Shown here: piece after piece, positions 1 to 10,161 of the stretch
Numbering within the stretch: the stretch's first letter is position 1
Layout: every line of letters begins with the position of its first letter
From: Mactromeris polynyma
Taxonomy: Eukaryota; Mollusca; Bivalvia; Venerida; Mactridae
Assembly: GCA_032209605.1 (NCBI GenBank)
Contig: JASFXZ010000038.1
Span: 806,001 to 870,000 of the forward strand
Reading direction: 5' to 3'
Length of the DNA: 64,000 nt
Made by a program: the position numbers and the translations under genes
The notes under the pieces: generated by a model
What the model was told of the DNA's origin: nothing
Database searches by the model: none
Seen by the model: only the letters and a program-made list of their open reading frames with translations

Positions 1-330
1 GTCAGATTACTGAGTAAATGCAGACATTTAGGTTTGCCGTCAGATTACTGAGCAAATGCAGACATTTTGGTTTGCCGTCAGATACTGAGTAAATGCAGAC
101 ATTTGGGTTTGCCGTCAGATTACTGAGTAAATGCAGACATTTGGGTTTTCCGTCAGATTACTGTGTAAATGCAGACATTTTGGTTTGCCGTCAGATTACT
201 AAGTAAATGCAGACATTTTGATTTGCCGTCAGATTACTGAGTAAATGCAGACATTTGGGTTTGCCGTCAGATTACTGAGTAAATGCAGACATTTTGGTTT
301 GCCGTCAGATAACGGTAAATGCAGAGTAGT
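1..330. repeat. 38-bp minisatellite, about 8 copies
   Basis: Direct tandem repeat with a 38-bp period. Successive units begin with GTCAGATTACTGAGTAAATG at 1, 39, 77, 114 (one base shorter), 152, 190, 228 and 266, and a decayed unit starts at 304. The array is cut by the window edge, so its true length is unknown. Units differ by single substitutions only. The short open frames across it follow from the repeat and are not evidence of a gene. Confidence 0.95.
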
Positions 331-1017
331 AGCCTGTAACACAGTTAAACTTAATGTTGGCACGCATCACGTCTTGTCAGTTAATTTGTCAACACACAGA
401 GGTATGTATTTTGAAACTATAAGCAGGGTTTGGGGTTCGGTCTTCTCAAATGGTCTATGGGAACATTGAATTTGTTTCATGCACGTCTTAATTAGTATAT
501 GACCTAGTGTAACGAAACGTTTTATGCAATAAAGGCTAGTCCTGCGCACTTTAAATATGTCCTAAAACTCAATTAGTAATGGCGTATTTACAATGCTAAA
601 CAATTGTATTAACTACGCACAAACTTTTAAACAAAATCTCTACAATTACATCTTACTTTGAAATGTCGTTTGGAAACAGGATGTAGGAGAGATAGCTTTA
701 TACGCTACATACAGATAATTTCGTGGTTAGACAAAATTTCCGGGGAAATGTGACGTTTATCAAAATAATTGCAAGACATTGATCAAATTTGAACTAGAAC
801 TTCGTCGTGTTACCTTCAGACGACGTAAGGGATATGCGTAAGCGTCATAGAGATGGTGTAACCTTGTATGCGGTTGTATTGACCTGAATGTGTAAATATA
901 CAACCAACTGTAAATTTACAACAATTTTGAGGTCATAGCCTCCTGCATCGGCCACTTCAAGAATCTTGCTGTGATGGTTAAAATACTGTCCCATTACTCA
1001 CTTTACCGTCATCGTAA
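331..1017. other. AT-rich non-coding stretch
   Basis: No repeat, RNA gene or coding signal that I can support. Short open frames here lack codon structure or motifs. Confidence 0.5.
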
Positions 1018-1192
1018 ACATTAGGCTATACTGTAATTGTAACACTCAAATTTAAGTGTGGTAGCATTTCTTCTGCCATGTTATCACCAACATCCAATAA
1101 TCAAGGTTTACATTAGGCTATACTGTAATTGTAACACTCAAACTTGTGGTAGCATTTCTTCTGCCATGTTCTCACCAACATCCAATAATCAA
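1018..1192. repeat. 92-bp tandem duplication
   Basis: Two adjacent copies of a block starting ACATTAGGCTATACTGTAAT, at 1018 and 1110. The second copy lacks about 5 bases after ACACTCAAA and has a few substitutions. It is a recent local duplication with no coding content. Confidence 0.9.
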
Positions 1193-2174
1193 CAAGGCCG
1201 ATAAAAGCCGGGAGTGAAAACCAGCAGAACATGCAGGGTTTTATGTTTTGTATGCAGAATATTTTTCAAAATACGTGCAAAACCGCACAAATTTTCTGTT
1301 TCAAAATTTTGTATGAAAACGAAAGCTTCTTTAACAGTCAATTTGAATTAAATCTCCCGGCACTTCAATGAAATATGTCTTGTACACACGGCAGTCAATG
1401 AGAAGAAACATTCCATCAAGCTTCAGGCAGCGCATTACTTGCAGAATGTTTGGTGAATATGCTTGAAATATTAATATCACGAATACTGTATTTGTTGCGA
1501 AACAGGTTACTTAAGACAATGGGAGTAGCAAATATTGTATAATAATTCATACCTTACTATGAATAGTAATACATTTGTATAGTATTGTCTGCGTGTATAA
1601 CTTTTGCCGTATCGTTATAAAGTAAGAACTTCTTTCGAAATTGAGAATATAAAATACATGTAATACATATTGAGACATTGCAGATTTTCAAAACTGCATC
1701 TAAACAGTAAACGAAAGTGAACACGTTGAAGTCTAGAAAGGAATGTATTATAGTACTTGTTTTAATACTGCAAATAAAAGTCCAGTTATTTCATTTGTTA
1801 AAAGCTCGCTTACATTATCAGATACATAGGTTGTTAACATGGTATATTGGGCAATATAACCTGATTGTGTGCCATATAACCCAGGCGTTATATTCAGTTT
1901 AGCTCTATAAAATGTGTTGTGTGTTTTAGTCTTGTATATCTCTATAATCAAAACGTTGTTCATTTCGAATATAACACAACATTCTTTTTGTTGGCCTGCA
2001 AATTAACCGATATCCCATAAGGTACCTCAATTCTCATTGTTTAGCGCTTTTGTGAGACTAAATTTTCAAGCGTCTAACCACATTTCACGCTGTGGAACTA
2101 AATTGATCTCAAATTAAGAAAACACTGTATTTTCAATATCTAATTACTAATGTGTAAATATCAATAAACATTTT
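1193..2174. other. AT-rich non-coding stretch
   Basis: Nothing recognisable. Open frames on both strands around 1717-1963 are short, overlap each other and carry no motif. Confidence 0.45.
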
Positions 2175-3020
2175 CCCACAGTGTTAAACCCGACGTGTAT
2201 TCCGCCGAGTGATGCGTCTGCGACAGAGGGAAGCGTTTCAGACGGGTGAGTAGTAGTGTTAATTTTCTGACCAATATTGTTTAATTTCGATGTTTCTCTA
2301 GGAAGTTTTATCGTCTGAACGCCCATGAATGTCTACATTTACTATAAAAACAAAGCAAAACGATATATTTGGTTAATAAAGCTTGTATCGGCCGTTTAAA
2401 TTTGACGTGTAGAAAAAAGTAAAATATCGCCTTCAACTGCTAGATTTTAAATGTTTTTCGATAGAATTGAATAGTTTTACTCTATAGATCAAAAAATGTA
2501 TCACCGACGAACAATTCGAGCAAGTTTCAACCGATGTTTGGTCTTTCCAAAGGGACCCGAGTTTGCACAAATATGGTGACGTTTACCGCAGAGGGTATTT
2601 TGCAATTTGCAATGAGGACGTTGCCGGCTTATGAGAGAAAATTACCGATTACGTTTACAATCGAGGAAAACATTTTATAAAATGACGGACTTTTGCTTTT
2701 CTAATCGTTTTATACCCGGTAAAGCTTTGAATGTTTAGTAGGATGAATCTTAATCATTAACGATTAATAAAAGGTGTTCTCCGAGGCCATGTACGTTTGC
2801 GATTCATTGATATTCATTCTTATATAATCGTCGGTTGAACCAAAAATGTCATGAGTACTTAAGAAGTGAATTTATGCTTAGAATTTCTTCTAGATCTTCT
2901 CCATTTAAAATATCTGAAATTGGTCGGTGTACTTACGATGATTTATCAAGATATTTCGATATAAATACATCCCTTATTTTATGCACGTCTTAATACCAAA
3001 AAGTCTCTTTTGAAAGGTGT
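2175..3020 (+). repeat. Left arm of a diverged inverted duplication
   Basis: This segment aligns by eye, in reverse complement, with 7735-8565 over nearly its whole length. The arms share the block CCGCCGAGTGATGCGTCTGC, a GTTTCTCTA-containing stretch, an AAAGCTTGTATCG block, a CGAGGCCATG-CGTTTGCGATTCATTGATAT stretch and a TTTATC-AGATATTTCGATAT stretch. Divergence is roughly 20-25% with small indels. The alignment begins almost exactly at the exon-like block at 2182, so the duplicated unit may have been part of a gene. The foldback element at 3283-5556 and the SINE at 6610 lie between the arms. Confidence 0.8.
2182..2245 (+). other. Candidate 64-bp internal exon, copy 1
   Basis: A 64-bp block is bounded by a good acceptor (TTTTCCCACAG, ending 2181) and a good donor (GTGAGT from 2246). 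One frame is fully open and reads LNPTCIPPSDASATEGSVSD, with two spare bases at each end. The other frames contain stops (TAA, TGA). The inverted copy at 8560-8497 keeps the same length with no indel (12 differences in 64 by my count), while the surrounding non-coding sequence carries indels. This is suggestive of an exon of an unidentified gene. I recognise no domain, and no flanking exon is found on this strand. Confidence 0.3.
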
Positions 3021-3282
3021 AACTCAACTTGTTGTCCAATCAAAGCAAACAAGCATACAAAATTAACAACATTGCATTGGTTACCTCATCACATTGTCAG
3101 GGGCTAAATGGGCAAATGTCGTTACCTTTTAATACCATTACAGTGTCATGTTGTTGTTTTTTCAGTCCGACGGTCGAAAACCTACACGCATGAGGACGCA
3201 AAATATAGCTCCATAATGGTATGACATTAATAAATGAATATGCTGTCATTACATTTATGCATACACAATTCACGAATTTTAC
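3021..3282. other. Non-coding spacer between inverted arm and foldback element
   Basis: Unique AT-rich sequence. Inverted similarity to the 7.7 kb side fades out before this point, and no coding signal is visible. Confidence 0.4.
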
Positions 3283-3400
3283 AGTTGAGTGAAGTTGGCG
3301 CGACAATTGTACATCGTACATCAACATTGAATACAGACCCAGATTGAATACAGAGCCAGCACTGACATCGTTATTCGACTTCTATTTTTGAATACATATA

Positions 3401-4011
3401 TTATATCGAACCCAGAGCTAGCACTGACATCAACATTCGAAACGGGTCCGCGGCAAATACATATCTGGAGTCCAATAACGAGCCAGAACGTACATCGTTA
3501 TTCGAGTATTCTAAATATTTGAATACAGACCTATATGCGAACCCAGAGTTAGCACTGACATCAACATTCGAACTCGACCGCGGCGAATACATATCTGGAG
3601 CCCAATAACGAGCCAGCTCGTACATCGTTATTCGAGTGTTCTTTAAATATTTGAATACAGACCTAATATCGAACCAAGAGCTAGCACTGACATCAACATT
3701 CGAACTCGACCGCGGCGAATACATATCTGGAGCCCAATAACGAGCCAGCTCGTACATCTTTATTCGAGTGTTTTTTAAATATTTGAATACAGACCTAGTA
3801 GCGAACCCAGAACTAGCACTGACATCAACATTCGAACTTGACCGCGGCGAATACATATCTAGAGCCCAATAACGAGCCAGCTCGTACATCGTTATTCGAG
3901 TGTGTTTTAAATATTTGAATACAGACCTAATATCGAACCCAGAGCTAGCAATGTCATCAACATTCCAACTTGTAAGCGGCAAATACATATCTGGAACCCA
4001 ATAACGAGCCA
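3401..4011 (-). repeat. 132-bp tandem repeat, minus-oriented array
   Basis: About five copies of the 132-bp unit, each with the block GCACTGACATCAACATTCGA, separated by units containing AATAACGAGCCAGCTCGTAC. Copies differ by scattered substitutions and by one or two bases in an A/T run, typical of a non-coding minisatellite. Confidence 0.9.
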
Positions 4012-4239
4012 GATTTTATTTGAATACTTTTGAAACAAACGAATTGAAACAGTAAAATAAATAGAGGGGGAGGGGAGGTAGAGGGGATGTTTGTGGCGAG
4101 GGGAGGGTGCTCCCTAAGACTTTTGTTGTTGTTGTGAGTTTAGAAATAAACAAATTGAAAAAGTAAAAAATAAATTAGGGGGAGAGAGGGGAGGTAGGCC
4201 CCTTTTTGAAAAAGAATTGAAAATATATTTAGAGGGCGT
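4012..4239. other. G-rich spacer of the foldback element
   Basis: Loop region between the opposed arrays. It holds two diverged direct copies of a block of the form ATTGAAA-AGTAAAA followed by a run of AGGGGGAGGGGAGGTA type (about 4040-4100 and 4150-4205). No ORF or transposase is seen. Confidence 0.6.
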
Positions 4240-5410
4240 GTACTAGGTCTGTATTCAAATATTAAGAAAACTCGAATAACGATGTACGAGCTGGCTCGTT
4301 ATTGGACTCCAGATATGTATTCGCCGCAGACCCGTTTCGAATGTTGATGTCAGTGCTAGCTCTGTGTTCGCTACTAGGTCTGTATTGAAATATTTAAAAA
4401 ACACTCGAATAACGATGTACGAGCTGGCTCGTTATTGGGCTCCAGATATGTATTCGCCGCTTACAAGTTGGAATGTTGATGTCAGTGCTAGCTCTCGGTT
4501 CGCTAAAAGGTCTGTATTCAAATATTTAAAAAACACTCGAATAACGATGTACGAGCTGGTTCGTTATTGGGCTCCAGATATGTATTCGCAGCTTACAAGT
4601 TCGAATGTTGATGTCAGTGCTAGCTCTGGATTCGCTACTAGGTCTGTATTCAAGTATTTAAAAGGCACTCGAATAACGATGTACGAGCTTGCTCGTTATT
4701 GGACTCCAGATATGTATTCGCCGCTTACAAGTTCGAATGTTGATGTCACAGCTAGCTCTGGGTTCGCTACTAGGTCTGTATTCAAATATTTAAAAAAAAC
4801 ACTCGAATAACGATGTACGAGCTGGCTCGTTATTAGGCTCCAGATATACATTCGTCATGGTCAAGTCGAATGTTGATGTCAGTGCTAGCTCTGGGTTCGA
4901 TATTAGGTCTGTATTCAAATATTTAAAGAACACTCGAATAACGATGTACGAGCTGGCTCGTTATTGGGCTCCAGATAGGTATTCGCCGCTTACAAGTTGG
5001 AATGTTGATGTCAGTGCTAGCTCTCGGTTCGCTAATAAGTCTGTATTCAAATATTTAAAAAAAACACTCGAATAACGATGTACGAGCTGGCTCGTTATTG
5101 GACTCCAGATATGTATTCGCCGCTTACAAGTTCGAATGTTGATGTCAGTGCTAGCTCTGTGTTCGCTACTAGGTCTGTATTCAAATATTTAAAAAGCACT
5201 CGAATAACGATGTACGAGCTGGCTCGTTATTGGGCTCCAGATATGTATTCGCCGCTTACAAGTTCGAATGTTGATGTCAGTGCTAACTCTGGGTTCGTTA
5301 ATAGGTCTGTATTCAAATATTTAAAAAAAACATTCGAATAACGATGTACGAGCTGGTTCGTTATTGGACTCCATATATGTATTCGCCGCGGACCCGTTTC
5401 GAATGTTGAT
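4240..5410 (+). repeat. 132-bp tandem repeat, plus-oriented array
   Basis: About nine copies of the unit, with starts of GATGTCAGTGCTAGCTCT at 4346, 4478 and so on. Length changes in the A-run before ACTCGAATAACG (4 to 8 A) shift the frame at several points. This argues against a translated 44-residue repeat protein. Confidence 0.9.
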
Positions 5411-5556
5411 GTCCGTGCTAGCTCTGGCTTCGATATAATATATGTATTCAAAAATATAAGTCGAATAACGATGTCAGTGCTGGCTCTGTATTCAATCTGG
5501 GTCGGTATTCAATGTTGATGTACGATGTACGATTGCCGTGCCAACTTCACTAAACT

Positions 5557-6185
5557 AAAAATCCTATCTTATATGTTGATAGCTCTGCATGACAAAGTAA
5601 CTTCGTTCCACAATAAACCAGAGGATTACAGACCCGAACCACTGGCTATAAATGGTCGTAAACTGTGCATGTTTCTCCCCAGTTTTAAATTGCCATTTTT
5701 GCTATTACTTTTATCCGAACAAAATGAAACACTCATCACGTGGTCTTTGTATTCATCATAGTATGTTTGTCGTTTTGTTTTTCCTCGTCTTTCTTATAAC
5801 ATCCTGACGATATCGCAGGTAACTAGACATTCATAAATAATGTTAGTTATATAAAAGGTGTGAAAAGGATTGCAATAATACGTAGCTACGAATCGTTTGC
5901 GTAATGAGCCCCGGACATTTACTAGGGGGAGGTAAACTTCACTGATACAAACTTAGATATGATATTTTTGCTTATATCTATGTCATTATATTGTCAGTCG
6001 TCACCTAACTTTGAAAATATGTTGTTGACTTCACGCGGAAGTATTCCATTGAAATTCATCGCATACAATGCGAAACTGAACTTTCTGAACATAAGAATCA
6101 GTTATGTATTGACGAGTTTATTCCTTCAAAGTCGCTCACAAGTTATTTAGCAGTTGTATTTAAGGTTTCAGTTATGTTTCATTAA
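5557..6185. other. Non-coding stretch
   Basis: Short plus-strand open frames (for example 5525-5761 and 5959-6150) have no recognisable motif. Nothing else is seen. Confidence 0.4.
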
Positions 6186-6345
6186 CTGTCATTACTAACA
6201 GTCTTTCGGACGATACTTTAAAAACCGAGGTCCGGTGTATGATATCTCCTGTATCGTGCACTATCCTTCAACAATCTAAAATGACAGACATGCTACCGGA
6301 GCGCGCCCATATGGGAAACCGGTGGCGACGATAAATAATAAATAT
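6186..6345 (+). mobile_element. 5'-truncated, internally deleted SINE copy
   Basis: Matches the body of the SINE at 6610: CGGACG-ACTTTAAAAACCGAGGTC, then TGTATCGTGCACTATCCT and GGGAAACCGGTGGCGACGAT followed by an AT-rich tail. The tRNA-like head is missing, and a block of about 55 bases after GTGTATGAT is deleted relative to the full copy. Confidence 0.8.
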
Positions 6346-6598
6346 TTTATGTGTTTTCTATTAAGTTCGTTTTATAAACCAGACGAAACTAGACAGGAAG
6401 CGTATCATGATTTGTAATTCATTTAGTTATCAGAATAGAAAGTCAATACAAAACAGTGATTTTCCAACTATTATGACGGAAGCATTCAAATTTAAATAAA
6501 CACCCGGACTGAACCAGATGATGAATAACCGCCCTTTAATATATGCAAAAACCTTTTAAAATTAATTAAGGAAATGTATATATAAAATGCAAGCACGG

Positions 6599-6609
6599 GA
6601 AATGTTGTT
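6599..6609. repeat. Target-site duplication, left copy
   Basis: GAAATGTTGTT, repeated exactly at 6914-6924 on the other side of the SINE. Confidence 0.85.
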
Positions 6610-6913
6610 GTAGCGGATCCGTAGTCTAGTGGTAACGCGCTGGACTTGTAATCCATCAAGGGATCGCAGGTTCGACTCCCCGCTCCATCACTGACCGTAA
6701 TAACAGTGTTTCGGACGTGACTTTAAAAACCGAGGTCCCGTGTATGATGCTTTACATCGAGCACGTAAAAGAACCAGATGCGCTTCTGGAACTGGGGCAT
6801 GTTCTGTATCATGCACTATCCTCCAACAATCTAATATGACTAACATTCTCCCGGAGACGTCGCCCATGTGGGAAACCGGTGGCGACGATAAATAAACGCA
6901 AATACAAACAAAA
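6610..6913 (+). mobile_element. tRNA-derived SINE, apparently full length
   Basis: The head is tRNA-like with a consensus A box (TAGTCTAGTGG, 6622-6632) and B box (GGTTCGACTCC, 6669-6679). The 5' GTAGCGG pairs with 3' CCGCTCC except at one position. An anticodon-loop-like CTTGTAA suggests a tRNA-Thr(UGU) ancestor. It is followed by about 230 bp of body that includes a GCACGTAAAAGAACC motif, similar in style to conserved central domains of some animal SINEs, and by an A-rich AAATAAACGC-type tail. The element is bracketed by a perfect 11-bp direct repeat GAAATGTTGTT (6599-6609 and 6914-6924), the expected target-site duplication of LINE-mobilised insertions. A functional tRNA gene is unlikely given the attached body and TSD. 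Pol III promoter boxes look intact. Confidence 0.88.
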
Positions 6914-6924
6914 GAAATGTTGTT
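6914..6924. repeat. Target-site duplication, right copy
   Basis: Exact repeat of 6599-6609, flanking the SINE tail. Confidence 0.85.
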
Positions 6925-7443
6925 TATTTGTTTTTCTATACGGTAATCCTCGGAAACACACGTAGACTAACCCGAACATTGTCGGAATTGGCCGAATGCG
7001 ATATCAACGAATTAAATCTCCACTAAAGAGTATTCAGAATCAAAGTACTGTGAGTACTAGCATGGATTGTGTAGACTCAAAGTTAAAAATAATTGTTTGC
7101 TACAGAACGCTGTATCAACTTTTCAGGAGTCCCATTTGGAATACATGTAGTTTGTTTGACAGTTAATTGGATAAAGGGACCACTGTATACATACTCCACT
7201 TCTGTTTTAAATATATAATTATCAAAATTAACAAAAATAGTTTTCAACAAAAAATTCAATCGTCATGTACAGCAAGTTATCCACTACATTTTACTTTCAC
7301 TTTCTACAAAATCTACTCAATTTTTACATAACTTTTTATGAATTGTTAATAGGACATTTTGAGATATGTATTTGATTCAGCTAGATAAAACGTATGAACA
7401 AAAAATGAATTTTGATATTGTTTTGTCTTAGTTTGTTTTGAGT
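6925..7443. other. AT-rich non-coding stretch
   Basis: Nothing recognisable apart from a slightly GC-richer patch near 6940-7010. Confidence 0.4.
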
Positions 7444-7672
7444 TCATGTATGCTGTACAACAAATCTTAACATATAGATTGCAACAAATTTGCTTGATTC
7501 AGATTGCGTCGACCAGTTTTTTGAAAGATATTTATTGTTTGATGAATCATTTCTATAAACACAAATACTTTTATCATCGTAGACAAACACTTCGCCGTCT
7601 ATCGGAACCTCGTTGGTGAATGTTTTTGTTCTGTAACCCACATTTCCACTTTTTTCAACCAGTTCTAGCTCT
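7444..7672 (-). CDS. Candidate terminal exon of an unknown protein
   Basis: On the minus strand an open stretch runs from a possible acceptor (AG at 7674-7673) to a stop at 7444. It encodes about 75 residues. The first methionine is at 7641, and about ten residues upstream (beginning ELELVEKSG) are also open back to the acceptor. The product is hydrophilic and mixed in composition, including the segment PIDGEVFVYDDKSICVYRND, with no membrane segment. If the exon-like block at 8560-8497 were spliced to it, the reading phase would fit (two bases plus one). The gene is unrecognised. It could equally be a chance open frame. No start exon is visible, and the upstream block has lost its donor GT. 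Confidence 0.22.
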
Positions 7673-7734
7673 CTATACTACAGCCACTGTTCTGTATGCC
7701 TACATACCAGGTGGTCAATGTATTCCACATAAAT

Positions 7735-8565
7735 AAGTTGCAAAAGAAACTTCTTGGTATTATGACAGGTATATGTAATAATATCGAAATATCTAGATAA
7801 ATCACTAAAAGTACACCGGCCCACTTTAGATATTTTATAGGAAGAACATCTAGAAGAAATGCTATGCATAAAATTAATTCACTTCTTAAATACTCATAAC
7901 ATTTTAAGTTTAACCGAAAGACGACTAACAATAAATATCAATGAATCGCAAACGTGCATGGCCTCGAACAACGCCTGTTATTAACATACATTCTTCTAAA
8001 CAATACATGCCTTGCCGTGTATAAAAACGATCGGAAAAGCAAATTCCGTCATTTTATAAAATGTTTTCCTCGGCCGTAAACGTCATATGTAATTTTCTCT
8101 CCTCAGCCGGCAACGTCATCATTACAAATACCCTCTGCGTCATCATATTTGTGCATACCAGGGTCCCTTTGGAGTGATCAAACGTCGGTTTAAGAGCATC
8201 GACAGACTTGTAAATCGCTAGAATTGTTCGTCGATGATATATGATTTGATCTATGCTGTAAAACTATTCAATTCTATCACAGAACACTTTAAATCAAGCA
8301 GTTTAATACGATTTTTTACATTTGTTTCTATATCTCAAATTTAAACGGACGATACAAGCTTTATCCACCGAAGATATCGCTTTGCATTGTTTTTTTACAA
8401 TAACAGTAGACATTCACGGTCGATCAGACGGTAGAAGATCATAGAGAAACATTGAACTTGCGAATAATTGGTGAGAAAATGAACTCCACTACTCATCTGT
8501 CTAGAACGCTCCCATCTATCGCAGACGCATCACTCGGCGGAATACACATCAAGGTATACACTGTA
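7735..8565 (-). repeat. Right arm of a diverged inverted duplication
   Basis: Reverse-complement partner of 2175-3020, collinear apart from small indels. Both arms begin at the exon-like block and extend about 830 bp downstream of it. The arms are about 4.7 kb apart, so a very large cruciform-capable structure exists in principle, though divergence would weaken pairing. Confidence 0.8.
8497..8560 (-). pseudogene. Exon-like block, copy 2, with broken donor
   Basis: Inverted copy of the 64-bp block at 2182-2245. The acceptor side is AAATACAG, and the core TATTCCGCCGAGTGATGCGT is identical to copy 1. At the donor position the sequence is AT followed by GAGT, where copy 1 has GTGAGT, so normal splicing out of this copy looks lost. 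The open frame is retained across the block, and the first half has changed more than the core. Confidence 0.3.
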
Positions 8566-8815
8566 TTTCCAGCAATTTAACGTTACACGCAATGTGGACT
8601 GATTATTACGCCACGGTCCGGCTCAGCCGTGTGTTTTCCTCGAAATATATAATATAATGCATATCATCAAAATATAGTGAAAGTATAATCTAGCTACTTA
8701 TTTCCGAGCAGTTATGTCAATCGTGGCTGAAGTTTGCAACAGTCATTTACTCGAAATGAAGTAGATACAGAACAGGGAAGTCTATGTCTACCAATCAAAA
8801 GTGTACGAAACAAAA

Positions 8816-9042
8816 ACACAGGAGAAGGCAAACGCAGAGTGGGGACATAAAACACAGGAGAAGGCACACGCAGAGTGGGGACACAAAGACACAGGAGAAG
8901 GCACACGCAGAGTGGGGACACAAAAACACAGGAGAAGGCACACGCAGAGTGGGGACACAAAGACACAGGAGAAGGCACACGCAGAGTGGGGACACACAAA
9001 CACAGGAGAAGGCACACGCAGAGTGGGGACACAATGACAAGG
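8816..9042 (+). repeat. 37-bp minisatellite, 6 copies
   Basis: Tandem units with GGAGAAGGCACACGCAGAGT at 8821, 8857, 8894, 8931, 8968 and 9005 (first spacing 36, then 37). Because 37 is not a multiple of 3, every frame cycles through the same unit. This explains overlapping open frames on both strands, which I do not call genes. Confidence 0.95.
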
Positions 9043-9921
9043 ACAAACGGACCAGTAGGTAAACACAGGACGGGGGACCCAATAACGAGACGACCTAAAG
9101 GATCAATTCGTTGTAAGTAAAAAGCAAAGCATTGTCAACAAACGAAAAACTATTAATGCGGTACGATACAGGATGTATCCACTCAACAATAAGAGAATTA
9201 TGATAATAAAACTGTAGTCTGGTGTTGGAACCTTCACGTAGTTTAACGGCATGCCAATTTCGTTAAAGCTAAGATTAACGAACATTTGGATTTTCTTCGC
9301 CTATATAAGTCATACCGCAATCAGGAAAACGAATGACCGTTGGTTCGAAATCATTGTTAGGTAAGTGTTGTCTGTTTGAATTTCTATGACCACTACACGT
9401 AAGTATGAAAAGTGTTCAGTTCTTTAAACAGGAAATTGATATACCAATAAAACAGTGCAGTTCTGGTACACATGTTTAATAATATACGTTTCGGCCATTG
9501 TCAATGACACGACGAAGCGACAAAAGCGCCTCTCTATGATAAATAAATCAATGGTTTTCCACAGTCTTAATTAAGATTCTGTGATAAAGTTTCACAAGTA
9601 TTGGATTGCCTAGAGATACATCTCTGCTTCTTAAATTGAATTCTATTATCTACAAGTGCTTTAAAACAATGTTGCCTGAGTGAATATATGTATCATTCGT
9701 GTTTAAGGATTCTATAAAATGATATAGGAGAAATGATAAAACTTTATTTCTTCTAGAACTCAAAACATCTGTATTGGAATTGATTACTTGCATGTTTGTG
9801 TGTTCTTATGCTTTTCGACATCTTTATTTGGTTTTATGCATTTTACACTTTTTACTTTGCTACACTTTTACTTGCATTAGTAAATGGCTTTTATTGATTA
9901 TGCTCTGATAAATTGTATACA
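9043..9921. other. AT-rich non-coding stretch
   Basis: No supported feature. Confidence 0.45.
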
Positions 9922-10071
9922 AGAGCGCTACTATGGGGTTAACAACCTCTTCTGTAAGTGACGTCATTTCAAGAAAATGCAACATGTGATGTCACTATTT
10001 GCAAGCAGGAAACGATATTTACTCAATATGGTCACTTCGTTTTCATATTGTCATATTGGGCAAATATTGCT
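9922..10071 (+). repeat. Dispersed repeat with CRE-like sites, copy 1
   Basis: About 150 bp beginning GAGCGCTACTATGGGG and containing ACCTCTTCTGTAAGTGACGT, a palindromic TGACGTCA and TGGTCACTTCGTTTTCATAT. A direct copy lies at 63724-63870. TGACGTCA matches the CREB/ATF consensus, but any regulatory role is only a possibility. Confidence 0.8.
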
Positions 10072-10161
10072 CACTGTCAGTACTAGTGACGTATCATGTG
10101 ACGTTTTGTGGATATGGCGCCACTTAAAAGAAAAGGTTGGAAATCGTAGATGTATATTAAA

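Larger units (their letters stand above)
3283..5556. mobile_element. Foldback-type element with arms of 132-bp tandem repeats
   Basis: The ends are inverted repeats: AGTTGAGTGAAGTTGGC at 3283 and its diverged complement ending at 5556, followed inward by a shared TACATCGTACATCAACATTG block. Inside, the left arm (to about 4011) carries about five units of a 132-bp repeat in minus orientation. The right arm (from about 4240) carries about nine of the same units in plus orientation. The central spacer is G-rich. Each unit contains a small hairpin (AATAACGA ... TCGTTATT around a GTACGAGCTGGC loop). Long inverted arms made of tandem subrepeats are the defining layout of foldback elements such as Drosophila FB. 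There is no transposase, so it would be non-autonomous. A clear target-site duplication was not found. Long open frames arise because 132 is a multiple of 3. Poly-A length changes break them, so I do not treat them as genes. Confidence 0.8.

Noticed and set aside
3401..5341. Long repeat-protein frames (44-residue repeats such as MYELARYWAPDMYS) on both strands
   Set aside because: They follow from a 132-bp period (a multiple of 3), occur on opposite strands in the two arms, and are broken by A-run length changes. No sign of coding selection.
6610..6682. Functional tRNA-Thr gene
   Set aside because: The tRNA-like part is joined to a SINE body, has a TSD on both sides of the whole unit, and its acceptor stem has a mismatch. 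It is a SINE head.
8712..9120. Several overlapping Cys/Pro-rich or Gln/Lys-rich frames
   Set aside because: All are readings of one 37-bp minisatellite in every frame.
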